A DNA stretch of 64,000 nt from Stigmatella aurantiaca. GTDB taxonomy: Bacteria > Myxococcota > Myxococcia > Myxococcales > Myxococcaceae. Location of the stretch: the NCBI RefSeq assembly GCF_900109545.1, contig NZ_FOAP01000010.1, positions 292,225 through 356,224 on the forward strand, read 5' to 3'. The notes beneath the pieces were generated by a model. The model was not told where the DNA came from. It searched no databases and was given only the letters and a program-made list of their open reading frames with translations. The position numbers and the translations under genes are program-made. This document shows, piece by piece, positions 36,884-45,913 of the stretch (position 1 is its first letter; the number at the start of each line of letters is the position of its first letter).

Positions 36884-37642
36884 TCACGGCGAGCCGCGCC
36901 CGCCGATCTCCGGGAAGCGCTCGTAAGCCCGCTTGAGCGCGTCCAAGTGGGCGGGGTTGTCGAGGTCAAGCGGCGCATCGGTAAGCTGCACTACCCACCC
37001 GCCCGATTCCGTGCGACGCGCTCGTGAGAGCAGCTCGGCGTCGCGGGCCGGGTCCGGGAACCCGATGGTCTTCGCAGCAGCGGTCGACCAGTAGTTGAGC
37101 CACCCGAGACGATGCGGAATCTCCGGTGAGCGGATCTTCTCTGGAAGCTTGAGCGCTGGCAGTCCCCGGGGAGGGCGCGGAGGCCCTTCCAACGTGGGAC
37201 TCGTTTGCTCTGCGATCGCCACACCCGCGTCGAACGGCGTCGCGTGCCCCCAGAACGCGAGAGCGAATTCCCCTATGGCTGCCAGCACCTCCGCTGCCGC
37301 CGCGATACTCGCCGTGTCGAGTGGCAGGCTCGCATGAACCTCGAAGTGCGGCACACCGTCTGCTGCAAGACCAAGAGGGTTCTCCGACCCGCTAAGAGTC
37401 ACCAAGCGATCGTCGTCATTGTTGCAGAGGAAGAAAAAACCGCCGTTTGTCTTGTCTGTTGCTAGCCCCTGATCGCGGTTAGGCAATGGGATGAGGTCTT
37501 CCTTTTCAGAAGTTGTCCACGCCAGCCGCAGATCAGGAAGAGCACGCTCCATTCCTTGAGCGATGGCAAGAGGGCGTTTCTCGTCGCCCACGAGCGTCGG
37601 CGCATAGACACTGATAGCAATTTCGTTGCGCACAGGCACCAC
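36884..37642 (-). CDS. DUF5953-family protein, probable immunity partner of SitA6
   Basis: 252 residues from GTG 37642, which begins 1 nt after the SitA6 stop; the frame is open to 37744, but that would overlap the toxin gene. Characteristic DUF5953 features: NEIAISVYAPTLVGDEKRPLAIAQGMERALPDLRL, QTSPTLEGPPRPPRGLPALKLPEKIRSPEIPHRLGWLNYWS, and IGFPDPARDAELLSRARRTESGGWVVQLTDAPLDLDNPAHLDALKRAYERFPEIGGR. No signal peptide. DUF5953 genes commonly sit beside DUF6310/SitA6 toxins in myxobacteria, so this is the likely immunity protein. The toxin-proximal half has lower GC than its surroundings; the 3' half is conserved in style with the chromosome. Confidence 0.78.
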   Translation of the reverse strand: MVPVRNEIAISVYAPTLVGDEKRPLAIAQGMERALPDLRLAWTTSEKEDLIPLPNRDQGLATDKTNGGFFFLCNNDDDRLVTLSGSENPLGLAADGVPHFEVHASLPLDTASIAAAAEVLAAIGEFALAFWGHATPFDAGVAIAEQTSPTLEGPPRPPRGLPALKLPEKIRSPEIPHRLGWLNYWSTAAAKTIGFPDPARDAELLSRARRTESGGWVVQLTDAPLDLDNPAHLDALKRAYERFPEIGGRGSP

Positions 37643-37643
37643 G

Positions 37644-38564
37644 TCAGCACCAATCCATGACAACGACCGTGAGGTTCGGTTCCAAGCTCTGTAGTAGCGC
37701 TTTGTGCTCTGCGCTCGTGACGCCAACGACGAAGTTATAGCCACATTCCTTGGCGAGTTTGGCTTCTTCTCTGATCTGCGGCAATTTCACTTCGACAAGG
37801 AATTTCCGGGAGCGGGGCGATTGGTGGCCAAGGTTGTAGGTCTTAACCTCCCACAGCGTGCGCGTAGCGAGCACCAGCGCATCGAAGCTCTTAACTGTGC
37901 TCTTGCCTCTCATAAGCACATTCAGACCGGGGAAGCCGTTGCCTGGAACCTTGTTGGCACACTCGTTATGCGGCTCGTTTCCTCCACGAGGAGGTCCTGG
38001 GAGAGGCCTGCACTCAGAGCGCTCCGAGGGATCGGAGGATACGGGTGGGAGCCAGTCCCTGCCCAACCCTTCCGGCTTGGGCTCTCTGTTCGCCACGGGT
38101 TCCTGCTCACTGGATGGTTGTGGCTGAGCCTTGGGCTTTGCACGCTCACGGGATGCGTTCCGTGCATGAGCATTGATCCCCTCCTGGATAACAACCGCCA
38201 CCACTACGGTGCCCATTACAATTACTGCTCCAGTGACGACGACTGGCGACGCAAACAGGCAAAGCCCGACGCCCGCCAGAGTCGCGGCAGCCGCAGGCGC
38301 AGAGGCTACTGCGCATCTCCCCGTGACATCCTGAAACCTGACTCTGTCGTGATCGAGCGCGCTAAAGCACCTCTCCGTCAGGACAGGCCATGCGTTGGAG
38401 GCTTCTCGCAGCACGCAATGCCCACCATCTGTCCAGGGGTACTGCGCCGCCCGCTGAAGGTTGGCGAATCTCAGATTCGGGTCCTCCCGCTCCGCCGGGC
38501 TCGGATTCGTCGTTGCGCAAGCCGAGAGAGCGATCAGGAGCGCGATGCATGTGCGGTGAAGCAT
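37644..38564 (-). CDS. sitA6: SitA6-type (DUF6310) polymorphic toxin lipoprotein
   Basis: 306 residues from ATG 38564 behind AAGG. Lipoprotein signal MLHRTCIALLIALSAC (Cys16). A hydrophobic segment follows (AAAATLAGVGLCLFASPVVVTGAVIVMGTVVVAVVI), then a Pro/Gln/Glu-rich linker to about residue 170. The C-terminal toxin domain has CRPLPGPPRGGNEPHNECANKVPGNGFPG and KSFDALVLATRTLWEVKTYNL, then NFVVGVTSAEHKALL and VVVMDWC. The Asp in FDA followed by E-x-K in WEVK is the pattern of a PD-(D/E)XK nuclease, so it probably cuts nucleic acid. Expected delivery is by outer-membrane exchange, as for other SitA proteins. Lower GC than the chromosome. Confidence 0.82.
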   Translation of the reverse strand: MLHRTCIALLIALSACATTNPSPAEREDPNLRFANLQRAAQYPWTDGGHCVLREASNAWPVLTERCFSALDHDRVRFQDVTGRCAVASAPAAAATLAGVGLCLFASPVVVTGAVIVMGTVVVAVVIQEGINAHARNASRERAKPKAQPQPSSEQEPVANREPKPEGLGRDWLPPVSSDPSERSECRPLPGPPRGGNEPHNECANKVPGNGFPGLNVLMRGKSTVKSFDALVLATRTLWEVKTYNLGHQSPRSRKFLVEVKLPQIREEAKLAKECGYNFVVGVTSAEHKALLQSLEPNLTVVVMDWC

Positions 38565-38937
38565 GATGATGACCTTATGGAAGGGGTGCTGTCGGCCACT
38601 CTCGACAGCGAGTGCGCTCGGAGCGCTCACGAGTTTCGCAGCCCCCGCCTTGGAGCACCAGAGTCAGCGGTACACCTTGCCGCCCCATAGGAACGCGCCC
38701 CGACGAGAGGCACACACTGTAGGCCGTGACGTGCCCCGTCGGCAGCAGGTACGCGACGAGCAGCTCGTTTTCCCGCCCGCCCGGGCGCCCCTTCATCCAG
38801 TGGGGATCCAGCGTGCGGCCCGCGCCGACCGCAATCGCCCGGCAGTTCCCCTCGCGACCGCCCAACCACCTGTCATCACGCCGTAAAAGTGTGAAGGCCG
38901 CAGGAATCGAACCCGCGAACAAGGCGATAGAAAACCC
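38565..38937. other. gap upstream of sitA6: decayed coding fragment and tRNA-like end
   Basis: 373 bp without an intact gene. On the minus strand 38668-38722 encodes a degenerate piece (for example RGAFLWGGKVYR in one frame) whose DNA is about 75 percent identical to 45198-45250, suggesting both are relics of one gene family. The sitA6 promoter must lie here. The right end is the tRNA-3'-end-like element at 38892-38938. Confidence 0.45.
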
Positions 38938-38938
38938 T
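38892..38938 (-). other. tRNA 3'-end-like sequence, second copy
   Basis: Minus strand: T-arm GCGGG-TTCGATT-CCTGC (one GU pair) followed by GGCCTTC plus A, the same layout as at 36551-36597. No 5' half of a tRNA. It touches the stop codon of the DUF2156 gene (38938-38940). With the first copy it brackets the sitA6/DUF5953 pair in direct orientation. Confidence 0.58.
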
Positions 38939-40323
38939 TAGGGTTCCGGGACGCGCAGATCACGCGAGCGCAACAACATGGCGGACGCGGCGGCGGGGGC
39001 TAGCACCGACGCGACGATGATGCTCCAGTCCCAGGGGCCCTTCGCCCGGACGGCGTTGAAGGCGACGGCCTGCACCAGCGTGAGACATGCGTCCGCCGTG
39101 GTGAGCCTGCCCAGCAGCGTGGCCAGCCCGTCACGCCAACGGCGCAGCAGCATGAGCAGCCCCACGATGAGCCCCACGTCGAACACCACCCAGCCGTGCT
39201 GTACCCACGGCGACGGGAACCAACGCGCGCTCATGGGCAACGCCAGCAGCACCGTCCACGGCACCAGCAGCGCCGTCAGCGTGCGCACGAAGAATCGCGG
39301 CCGGCGCAGCAGCGTCACCCACCCGAAGCGCACCAGGCTTCCGCGCGCGAACGCCCGGAGTGCGTCGTACACCGCCCATGGAGCCGGTTCGTCCTTCGGA
39401 TGGGCGAGGAACAGCGTCACCCATCCATCGGGGCGGAACTTCGCCTTGAAGGCGCGCAGCCCCTCGAAGTCGAAGAGGGGGCGCCCCGCGGTGCGCGCGA
39501 ACCGCAGCCACGGCCGCACCGGACCCGCGAGCGGCGCCAACCCCAGCGTCACGTAGCGGCGCCCGTTCTCCGCTGCGGCCCTCATCGCGGCGTCCACCAG
39601 CGTCTCCGCCGTGCCGTTGGGTGCCTTTGGTTCGCGCAGCAAATCCTGGAGGAACCAACCGTCGCGCGCGTACACGGGGGTCACCGACAGGAATCCCACC
39701 ACGCGGCCTTCCACCTCCGCCACGAAGGCCCTGCGCTCTCGGGCGAAGGCGCCCGGGGCCAGCCCCACCAGGAAGCCCATGGCCGCCATGCGGCGCGACG
39801 CCAGCCAGTGCTCCGCCAGCACCTCCACCGCCGCGCGCAGCGGATGTCCTTCCGTCTCCATCACCTCCGCGGGCACCTCGCGCACGCGGACACCGTGTGC
39901 GCGCGCTCGGCGCAGCTGCTCACGCAGGCTGCGGCTGCCTCGCACCACCTTCTCCCATTGGGAGGGATCCCATACCGGCTGTTCGCCAATGGGAAGCTCC
40001 TCGAAGGGCACGAGCTGGGAGAAGCGCGACTCCGTGGCGAAGAAGCTCACGCGCCGCCCCTCGCTCCGGGCCGCTCGGTGGAAGCCCTCCACCACGTCGC
40101 GCACCCGCTCCGGCGCGGCGATGGGGCCGCCTCCCGCCACCCACGCGCCCCCCGTGTCCACGTACGCGATGCAGCCGTCCCCTTCCGGCGCGAACCAGTA
40201 GCGGAAGCCCGGCTGCAACACCTGGAAGGACGTCGCGTTCCAACCGTGGCGCTTGAGCAACACCAGCACCCGCTCGCGCGCGTCGTCCACGTCGGGTTCG
40301 GAAGGGTGTGAAGGAAGCGTCAT
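38938..40323 (-). CDS. DUF2156 (MprF C-terminal-like) lysyltransferase-domain protein
   Basis: 461 residues from ATG 40323. N-terminal two thirds are a DUF2156 / phosphatidylglycerol lysyltransferase-type double GNAT fold: HGWNATSFQVLQPGFRYWFAPEGDGCIAYVDTGGAWVAGGGPIAA, FFATESRFSQL, RRARAHGVRVREV, then GFLVGLAPGAFARERRAFVAEVEGRVVGFLSVTPVY and RYVTLGLAPLAG. Three or four membrane helices end the protein (TLTALLVPWTVLLALPM, VVFDVGLIVGLLMLL). MprF-like enzymes aminoacylate membrane lipids; the usual N-terminal flippase domain is absent, so the acceptor is uncertain. No clear ribosome-binding site. Confidence 0.8.
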   Translation of the reverse strand: MTLPSHPSEPDVDDARERVLVLLKRHGWNATSFQVLQPGFRYWFAPEGDGCIAYVDTGGAWVAGGGPIAAPERVRDVVEGFHRAARSEGRRVSFFATESRFSQLVPFEELPIGEQPVWDPSQWEKVVRGSRSLREQLRRARAHGVRVREVPAEVMETEGHPLRAAVEVLAEHWLASRRMAAMGFLVGLAPGAFARERRAFVAEVEGRVVGFLSVTPVYARDGWFLQDLLREPKAPNGTAETLVDAAMRAAAENGRRYVTLGLAPLAGPVRPWLRFARTAGRPLFDFEGLRAFKAKFRPDGWVTLFLAHPKDEPAPWAVYDALRAFARGSLVRFGWVTLLRRPRFFVRTLTALLVPWTVLLALPMSARWFPSPWVQHGWVVFDVGLIVGLLMLLRRWRDGLATLLGRLTTADACLTLVQAVAFNAVRAKGPWDWSIIVASVLAPAAASAMLLRSRDLRVPEP

Positions 40324-40468
40324 GTCGTTTGCGCTCAAGCTACGTCCCCGCCGGAGGTGTTGCCAGCCAAAGCCGCTCGGGGGGACGGGGCCCTCCCGGG
40401 ACGGTTGTGCGGCTGGCCCCGGCGCGCGAGCCCCCTCAGGCTGCGGGGTGTTGAGGCTCAAGCCGCCC

Positions 40469-40525
40469 GGGCCAAGAGTGCCAAGCCCCTGCCGCGCACC
40501 TCATGGGAGGGCGGCCAGGGCCGAC
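40469..40525. repeat. 57-bp dispersed repeat, copy A
   Basis: GGGCCAAGAGTGCCAAG...GGCCAGGGCCGAC, matching 45634-45690 at 53 of 57 bases in the same orientation. It lies in the gap between the DUF2156 gene and the two-component operon (40324-40593), which otherwise shows no gene. Confidence 0.7.
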
Positions 40526-40593
40526 CCGCTCGGAGCTTCCAGGGCCCGAGGAGCAGAAGGGGGCTTCTCCGGCTCTGCCCCAGCGGGTGCGCA

Positions 40594-41729
<1,136 letters not shown>

Positions 41730-41733
<4 letters not shown>

Positions 41734-42188
41734 CCGTTCCGTCTGGGAGAAGGCAGCTCGTTGAGGACGAGCCAGTACATGCCCAGTTGCCGCACCGCAT
41801 CGAAGAAGGCGGTGACGTCCACCGGCTTGTGGACGAAGCTGTTGACCCCCAGCTGGTAGCTCTCCACCAGGTCCCGCTCCTCCTTGGAGGAGGTGAGGAC
41901 GACCACCGGCAGCGTCCGCGTCTGCTCGTTGGCGCGGATGCGCCGCAGCACCTCCAGCCCATCCAGGCGGGGCAGGTGCAGGTCCAGCAGCACCACCTGG
42001 GGACGGATGCCCGGGTCCCTCTGCGCGTGCTTTCCCTGGAGGAAGAGGTAATCGAGGGCCTCGGCCCCATCGCGCACCACGATGACCGGGTTGTGGATGT
42101 TGCTCTTGCGGAAGGCGCGCAGGGTCATCAGCTCGTCATCGGGGTTGTCCTCGACGAGCAGAATGACGCGTTGGCTTGGGTCGTACAT
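41730..42188 (-). CDS. CheY-like response regulator (Rcp1-type)
   Basis: 152 residues, one receiver domain: VILLVEDNPDDELMTLRAFRKSNIHN, phosphoacceptor Asp in VVLLDLHLPRLDGLEVLRRIR, Thr in PVVVLTSSKEERD, Lys in SFVHKPVD. The insertion AEALDYLFLQGKHAQRDPGIRP is typical of single-domain Rcp1-like regulators that pair with phytochrome-type kinases, which fits the PAS kinase encoded 12 bp upstream. No output domain. Confidence 0.92.
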
Positions 42189-42200
42189 GGACGTGTTTTC

Positions 42201-43799
42201 TCAGGAGGGGTTGGAGAGGTTGGGGGAGGGCGGAGCGCCCGGGGGATCGTGGAGGGTGAAGTAGAAGGTGGCGCCCTGGCCGACGCGGCCCTCGCCCCAG
42301 ATGCGGCCCCCGTGGCGGCGGACGATGCGCTGCACGGTGGCAAGCCCCACGCCGGTGCCCTCGAACTCCTGCTGCGTGTGCAGGCGCTGGAAGACGCCGA
42401 AGAGCTTCTGCTGGTACTCCATGTCGAAGCCGGCCCCGTTGTCCTGGACGAAGTAGATGCGTCCCTGGCCGCCTTCGGCCGGCAGGGTGCCGAAGGAGAT
42501 CTCCGCCACCGGGCACTCGCGGGTGAACTTCCAGGCATTGCCCAGCAGGTTCTCCAGCACCAGGCGCAGCAGCTGCGAGTCGCCGCGGTCCACCAGGCCG
42601 TCCTGGATGTGGAAGCGCAGGGTGCGCTCGGGCCGCCAGCGCTGGAGTTGCTCGGCGATGGTGTGCGCCATGGCGGACAGATTGACGTCCGTCTCGACGA
42701 ACTCGGTGCGGTTGACGCGCGAGAGCGCGAGGATGCCGTCGATGAGCTCGGCCATGCGCTTGGAGGCGGCGCGGATGCGCTGCAGGTAATCCAGCCCGGT
42801 GGCGTCGAGCTTGTCCGCGCAGTCCTCCGTCAGCGCCACGGTGAAGTTGGAGATGCTGCGCAGGGGGGCGCGCAGGTCATGGGCCACCGAGTAGGCGAAG
42901 GACTCCAGCTCGCGGTTGGAGAACTCCAGCTGCGCGGTGCGCTCGGCGATGCGCCGCTCCAGGTCCGCGTTGAGCTGGCGCATCTGCTCCTCGGCCGCGC
43001 GGCGGTGGGAGATGTCGGCGACCATGGCCAGCGAGCCGATGTAGGTCCCCGCCTCGTCGTGGAGGGGACCGGCGGAGATCCGCGTCCAGAGGGGCGTCCC
43101 ATCCTTGCGCAGGAGCGGGAAGTCATCGACGGTGACGGACTGGCCCTGGTCGCGCTGCACCTCGAGCTTGTGGTTGGACTGCACGTGCTCCTGCATGGCG
43201 ATGAACTCGAAGAGGTGCCTGCCGATGATCTCCTCGGGCTCATAGCCGAGCAGCTTGGCCGCGTAGCGGTTGACGTAGGTGGTGCGCCTGTCCGCATCGA
43301 TCATCCAGACGCCCTCCTGGGCGGCCTCCACCATGAACTGGAAGCGCTGCTCGGTGCGGTGCCACTCGGTTTCGGCCTGACGCTGCTCGTGGATGTCGCG
43401 GATGTAGAAGAAGGCGCCCTGGAGGCTGCGCTGGGGGCCGTGCACGGCCCTGGCGCTGACGTGGACGTGCCGGCCCTCGGGGATGTCGGCGTTGCGGATG
43501 AAGAGCTCCTGGTCAGGCGCCTCCTGCTCCTTGAGGACGCGGTAGAGCGGGAGCTGCTCGGAAGGGTACGGCGTGCGCGTGTCCGGGTAGAAGACGCCGT
43601 AGCTCTGGCTCCAATCGTCCGGGCGGGCGCCCGTGGGCCCCAGGCCGAGGAGCTTCCGGCACTGGCCATTCATGTAGAGCCAGGTGCCCTTCGCGTCGAC
43701 GATCCCCACACCCTCGGAGGAGTTGTCGAGGACAGCGCGTAACAGGCCCAGGTGTTGGGGTTGGAAGAGGTTCTCGGCCATCTCTTTGGAGAAGGACAT
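42201..43799 (-). CDS. multi-PAS sensor histidine kinase
   Basis: 532 residues from ATG 43799; the frame is open 15 codons further. PAS segments near residues 14-130 (LRAVLDNSSEGVGIVDAKGTWLYMNGQCRKLLG), 130-170 (FFYIRDIHEQRQAE) and 175-300 (FQFMVEAAQEGVWMIDADRRTTYVNRYAAKLLGYEPEEIIGRHLFEF). The kinase core is phytochrome-like: SVAHDLRAPLRSISNFTVALTED, NLLGNAWKFT, DNGAGFDMEYQQKLFGVFQRLH, GTGVGLATVQRIVRRHGG. No membrane helix: cytosolic sensing. First gene of the operon; probably signals to the CheY-like protein and then to the hybrid kinase. Confidence 0.9.
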   Translation of the reverse strand: MSFSKEMAENLFQPQHLGLLRAVLDNSSEGVGIVDAKGTWLYMNGQCRKLLGLGPTGARPDDWSQSYGVFYPDTRTPYPSEQLPLYRVLKEQEAPDQELFIRNADIPEGRHVHVSARAVHGPQRSLQGAFFYIRDIHEQRQAETEWHRTEQRFQFMVEAAQEGVWMIDADRRTTYVNRYAAKLLGYEPEEIIGRHLFEFIAMQEHVQSNHKLEVQRDQGQSVTVDDFPLLRKDGTPLWTRISAGPLHDEAGTYIGSLAMVADISHRRAAEEQMRQLNADLERRIAERTAQLEFSNRELESFAYSVAHDLRAPLRSISNFTVALTEDCADKLDATGLDYLQRIRAASKRMAELIDGILALSRVNRTEFVETDVNLSAMAHTIAEQLQRWRPERTLRFHIQDGLVDRGDSQLLRLVLENLLGNAWKFTRECPVAEISFGTLPAEGGQGRIYFVQDNGAGFDMEYQQKLFGVFQRLHTQQEFEGTGVGLATVQRIVRRHGGRIWGEGRVGQGATFYFTLHDPPGAPPSPNLSNPS

Positions 43800-44019
43800 G
43801 GGGTGGACTCGCGGAACGGCCAACTGGCCACACGCAGAAGGCACGGAGGTGCTTCGGCCGTGAGGGCTGAGTTCAACCCGGAGGGCGGGGCTTCAGGGAC
43901 GAAGGCGCAACACCCTTCCGGATCAGCGGACGCATCATTGCTGAGCATAACAACCGCCGAGCAAGTGTCGTCAAGAAGACAGATGGCGAGGGCCAGGATG
44001 CCTGGGCGGTTGACGTGGA

Positions 44020-44208
44020 TCAGGCCGCGCAGGTGGGAGCGGTAGGCGCGGCGCGGCGCTCTCGCCGGTACGCTCCCGGGGCGATGCCTTCCCAGCGCTT
44101 GAAGGCCCGGTTGAACGAGGCCTCGCTCTGGGGGCCGTCCCCGCCCAGCCGGATGGGGGTGCCCAGGGCCCGGGCCCGGTGGCAGCTCCCCGCCTCCAGG
44201 GAGAGCAC
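44020..44208 (-). pseudogene. AraC-family C-terminal stump
   Basis: A short minus-strand frame reads LGGDGPQSEASFNRAFKRWEGIAPGAYRRERRA, the end of an AraC-type HTH domain. The start region (MLSLEAGSCHRARALGTP) is not AraC-like, and no ligand-binding domain is present. A second AraC relic in this window, unrelated in sequence detail to the one at 2112-2332. Confidence 0.55.
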
Positions 44209-44232
44209 CGGGCTCGCCTCGGCAAGGAGCCG

Positions 44233-44391
44233 ATGAAGGAGAAGACGCCGCGAGGAGACTGGGCCGAGTTGCTCAGCAGGACGTTCGACTTCGACGTGTC
44301 CGCCTGCGTGAGGTGTGGATGCAGACGGCGAGTGCTGGCGTACGTGAACGAGGGGGAGAATCGTGCGGCGGGGCTTCCTTCGAGCTGCTGA
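44233..44391 (+). pseudogene. IS91-type (Y2/HUH) transposase C-terminal fragment
   Basis: The + strand frame reads RGDWAELLSRTFDFDVSACVRCGCRRRVLAYVNEGENR and then stops. This matches the C-terminal zinc-ribbon-like end of IS91/IS801-type transposases (WAELL-R-F--D---CP-CGGR-R-LA-). The catalytic tyrosine and HUH parts are absent. A relic of a mobile element next to the AraC stump. Confidence 0.55.
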
Positions 44392-44432
44392 GCCCCCTTG
44401 ATGCGTCGGAGGCCAGCGGAGGAGGCCCTCGG

Positions 44433-44654
44433 CTAGGCCGTAGTGTTCTCTTGGTTCCGCGTTGAAGACAAGGGACCCTCCAGTCCCGTCTCGGCCAAGA
44501 AACTCCCAGCCTCATTCATGACGCGCTTGAGTTCCTTGACCGCATCTTCGGGGCTGAAAATCAGCTCCCCACGCCAGCGACGCAGATCGACCCCCAGCTC
44601 CTTGGCCGTCGGGTAGCGCTCGCTCAGCTCGGGATGGGATAGAAGAACCCCCAA
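44433..44654 (-). CDS. short open frame, unknown, doubtful
   Basis: Up to 73 codons from a TTG: HPELSERYPTAKELGVDLRRWRGELIFSPEDAVKELKRVMNEAGSF. The sequence looks helical and protein-like, but the start is weak and overlaps the end of the DUF2381 relic by about 30 bp in another frame. It could be the C-terminal relic of a separate protein brought in by the frameshift. Not recognised. Confidence 0.3.
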   Translation of the reverse strand: MGVLLSHPELSERYPTAKELGVDLRRWRGELIFSPEDAVKELKRVMNEAGSFLAETGLEGPLSSTRNQENTTA

Positions 44655-45116
44655 TTTGTTGCAAGGCCCTGAGCTTGATCATCAACACTCTCGATGGGAA
44701 TGACTGACACACCCGCTTCATCCACGTAGCCGAGCAGCACGAAATCCTCCGGTAGCGGCGCCCGGGGCTGGGCTTCGGCCGGGCAAGGCGCGGCGGGCAT
44801 CTCTGGGCGCCGCACGTCGATCCGGGTGTCCATTTCGGAGGGGTCTGTCACGAGCACGAAGGCGGCCCGCGACGGTGCCCTTCCATCGGCGAAGAGGACC
44901 CCGATCTCGTGACGTTCGCCTTCTTTGAGGTTCGTTACGGCTTGAACGATCACCGAGAGCGCTCCAGTGTCCAGCACGCGGATCCGGGACTCATCGAAGG
45001 TGAGGGTCTTCGTCTGGTCGCGTGCGCTCGATGCGCCCCCCATGCGCCGGTTCGGCTCGTGCTGCAGCCCCCCAGAGGAGCACGAGCGCCAGGGACAATC
45101 TCAGCGGTTGGGACAA
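44624..45116 (-). pseudogene. DUF2381-family protein, frameshifted and shortened
   Basis: From TTG 45116, behind GGAGG, one frame gives a signal peptide (LRLSLALVLLWGAAARAEPAHGG). About 75 bp later the homology moves to another frame: TKTLTFDESRIRVLDTGALSVIVQAVTNLKEGERHEIGVLFADGRAPSRAAFVLVTDPSEMDTRIDVRRPE, the core of myxobacterial DUF2381 proteins. The usual segment between them is missing, and the C-terminal part after VDEAGVSVIPIESVDD is cut short. So a frameshift plus deletions; non-functional as it stands. Confidence 0.55.
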
Positions 45117-45278
45117 AGGTACGTGACCTCCTGGATGGTCACGCTACCATCGCGGGCACTCACGCAGTGGGCCCAAATCCCACAGTGGCGGCGCCCTCGG
45201 TACGCCTTGCACCCCACAGGAAGGCTCCACCGACAGGCGGCAAGCTGTAGCAGAACCTTCGATTCCGACGAGGTAGCC

Positions 45279-45369
45279 AGCGACTGCTGCCAACTGGTTG
45301 GTACCGTGGAGCGACTGCTGCCAACTGGTTGGTACCGTGGAGCGGCTGGTACCGACTGGTTGGTACTGG
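45279..45369. repeat. 31-bp tandem repeats with inverted-repeat core
   Basis: Units at 45279-45309 and 45310-45340 are identical; a third at 45341-45369 is degenerate. Each holds CCAACTGGTTGGTACC, whose CCAAC and GTTGG arms are inverted around TG. The units lie upstream of the DUF2381 relic read on the minus strand, so they may be former operators of that gene or of a lost one. Only three units and no spacers: not a CRISPR. Confidence 0.75.
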
Positions 45370-45633
45370 CGACGGGCTGTGTTCAAGGCGCTTTCGCACT
45401 CAAGTGCCTGTTTTGACTGGAGAGCAGTCCTTGGTACGGAACCTGCTATAGGAGGCCTCAGCCGCAATGTCCCAACGTTCGCGGCGGGAAACGTAATCGT
45501 GCGGTTCCCCAAGCAGGTGCGGAGGAGAAGCGCCCTATTGGCTGGGGCGGGGGGGGGTTCGACTTGGAGGCACACCCGCCGCTCTGGAGAGAGGGCGACG
45601 ACACAGCGCTCGAAGTGCGGTCAGGAGGCTGTA

Positions 45634-45690
45634 GGGCCAAGAGTGCCAAGTCACTGCCGCGCACCCCATGGGAGGGCGGTCAGGGCCGAC
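45634..45690. repeat. 57-bp dispersed repeat, copy B
   Basis: Same sequence as 40469-40525 with four mismatches, same orientation, 5.1 kb apart. Ends just before the DUF5011 remnant. Function unknown. Confidence 0.7.
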
Positions 45691-45737
45691 GTGTACTCCA
45701 CGGGGCTGCGCGGCTTCTCCACCCGCTTGGCTCACCA

Positions 45738-45897
45738 GTGCTGGTGCTCAATCGCGGCCACCGTGTGGCACACGGGGGAAGTGAATGGCTGGGCGGAGGG
45801 CACCTACACGGTGACGTACACGCTGACGGACAGTGGCGGCAACAGCGCCACGCCCGTGAAGCGCACCGTGGACGTCGTGGACTGCCCCTGGTAGCCG
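45738..45897 (+). pseudogene. 3'-end remnant of the DUF5011 lipoprotein gene
   Basis: 45752-45897 matches 33673-33818 at 142 of 146 bases, including the stop codon and three bases after it. The 14 bases before (45738-45751) match 33576-33589 exactly, so an 83-bp piece present in the intact gene is missing between them, and the reading frame is broken. It encodes only TVWHTGEVNGWAEGTYTVTY and the end of the domain (VDVVDCPW). No start or upstream gene body. Confidence 0.85.
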
Positions 45898-45913
45898 CGC
45901 GTTCCCGCAGGGC

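Larger units (their letters stand above)
45117..45737. other. gene-free graveyard stretch
   Basis: About 620 bp with no credible gene. It contains a degenerate coding relic at 45198-45250 similar to 38668-38722, three 31-bp tandem units (45279-45369) and copy B of a 57-bp repeat (45634-45690). The composition shifts several times, as in a patchwork of insertions and deletions. Confidence 0.6.

Noticed and set aside
36551..38938. Complete tRNA genes
   Set aside because: Only T-arm and 3' acceptor halves are present. No anticodon or D-arm could be folded upstream of either copy.
45279..45369. CRISPR array
   Set aside because: Units are contiguous with no spacers, only three in number, and no cas genes are nearby.
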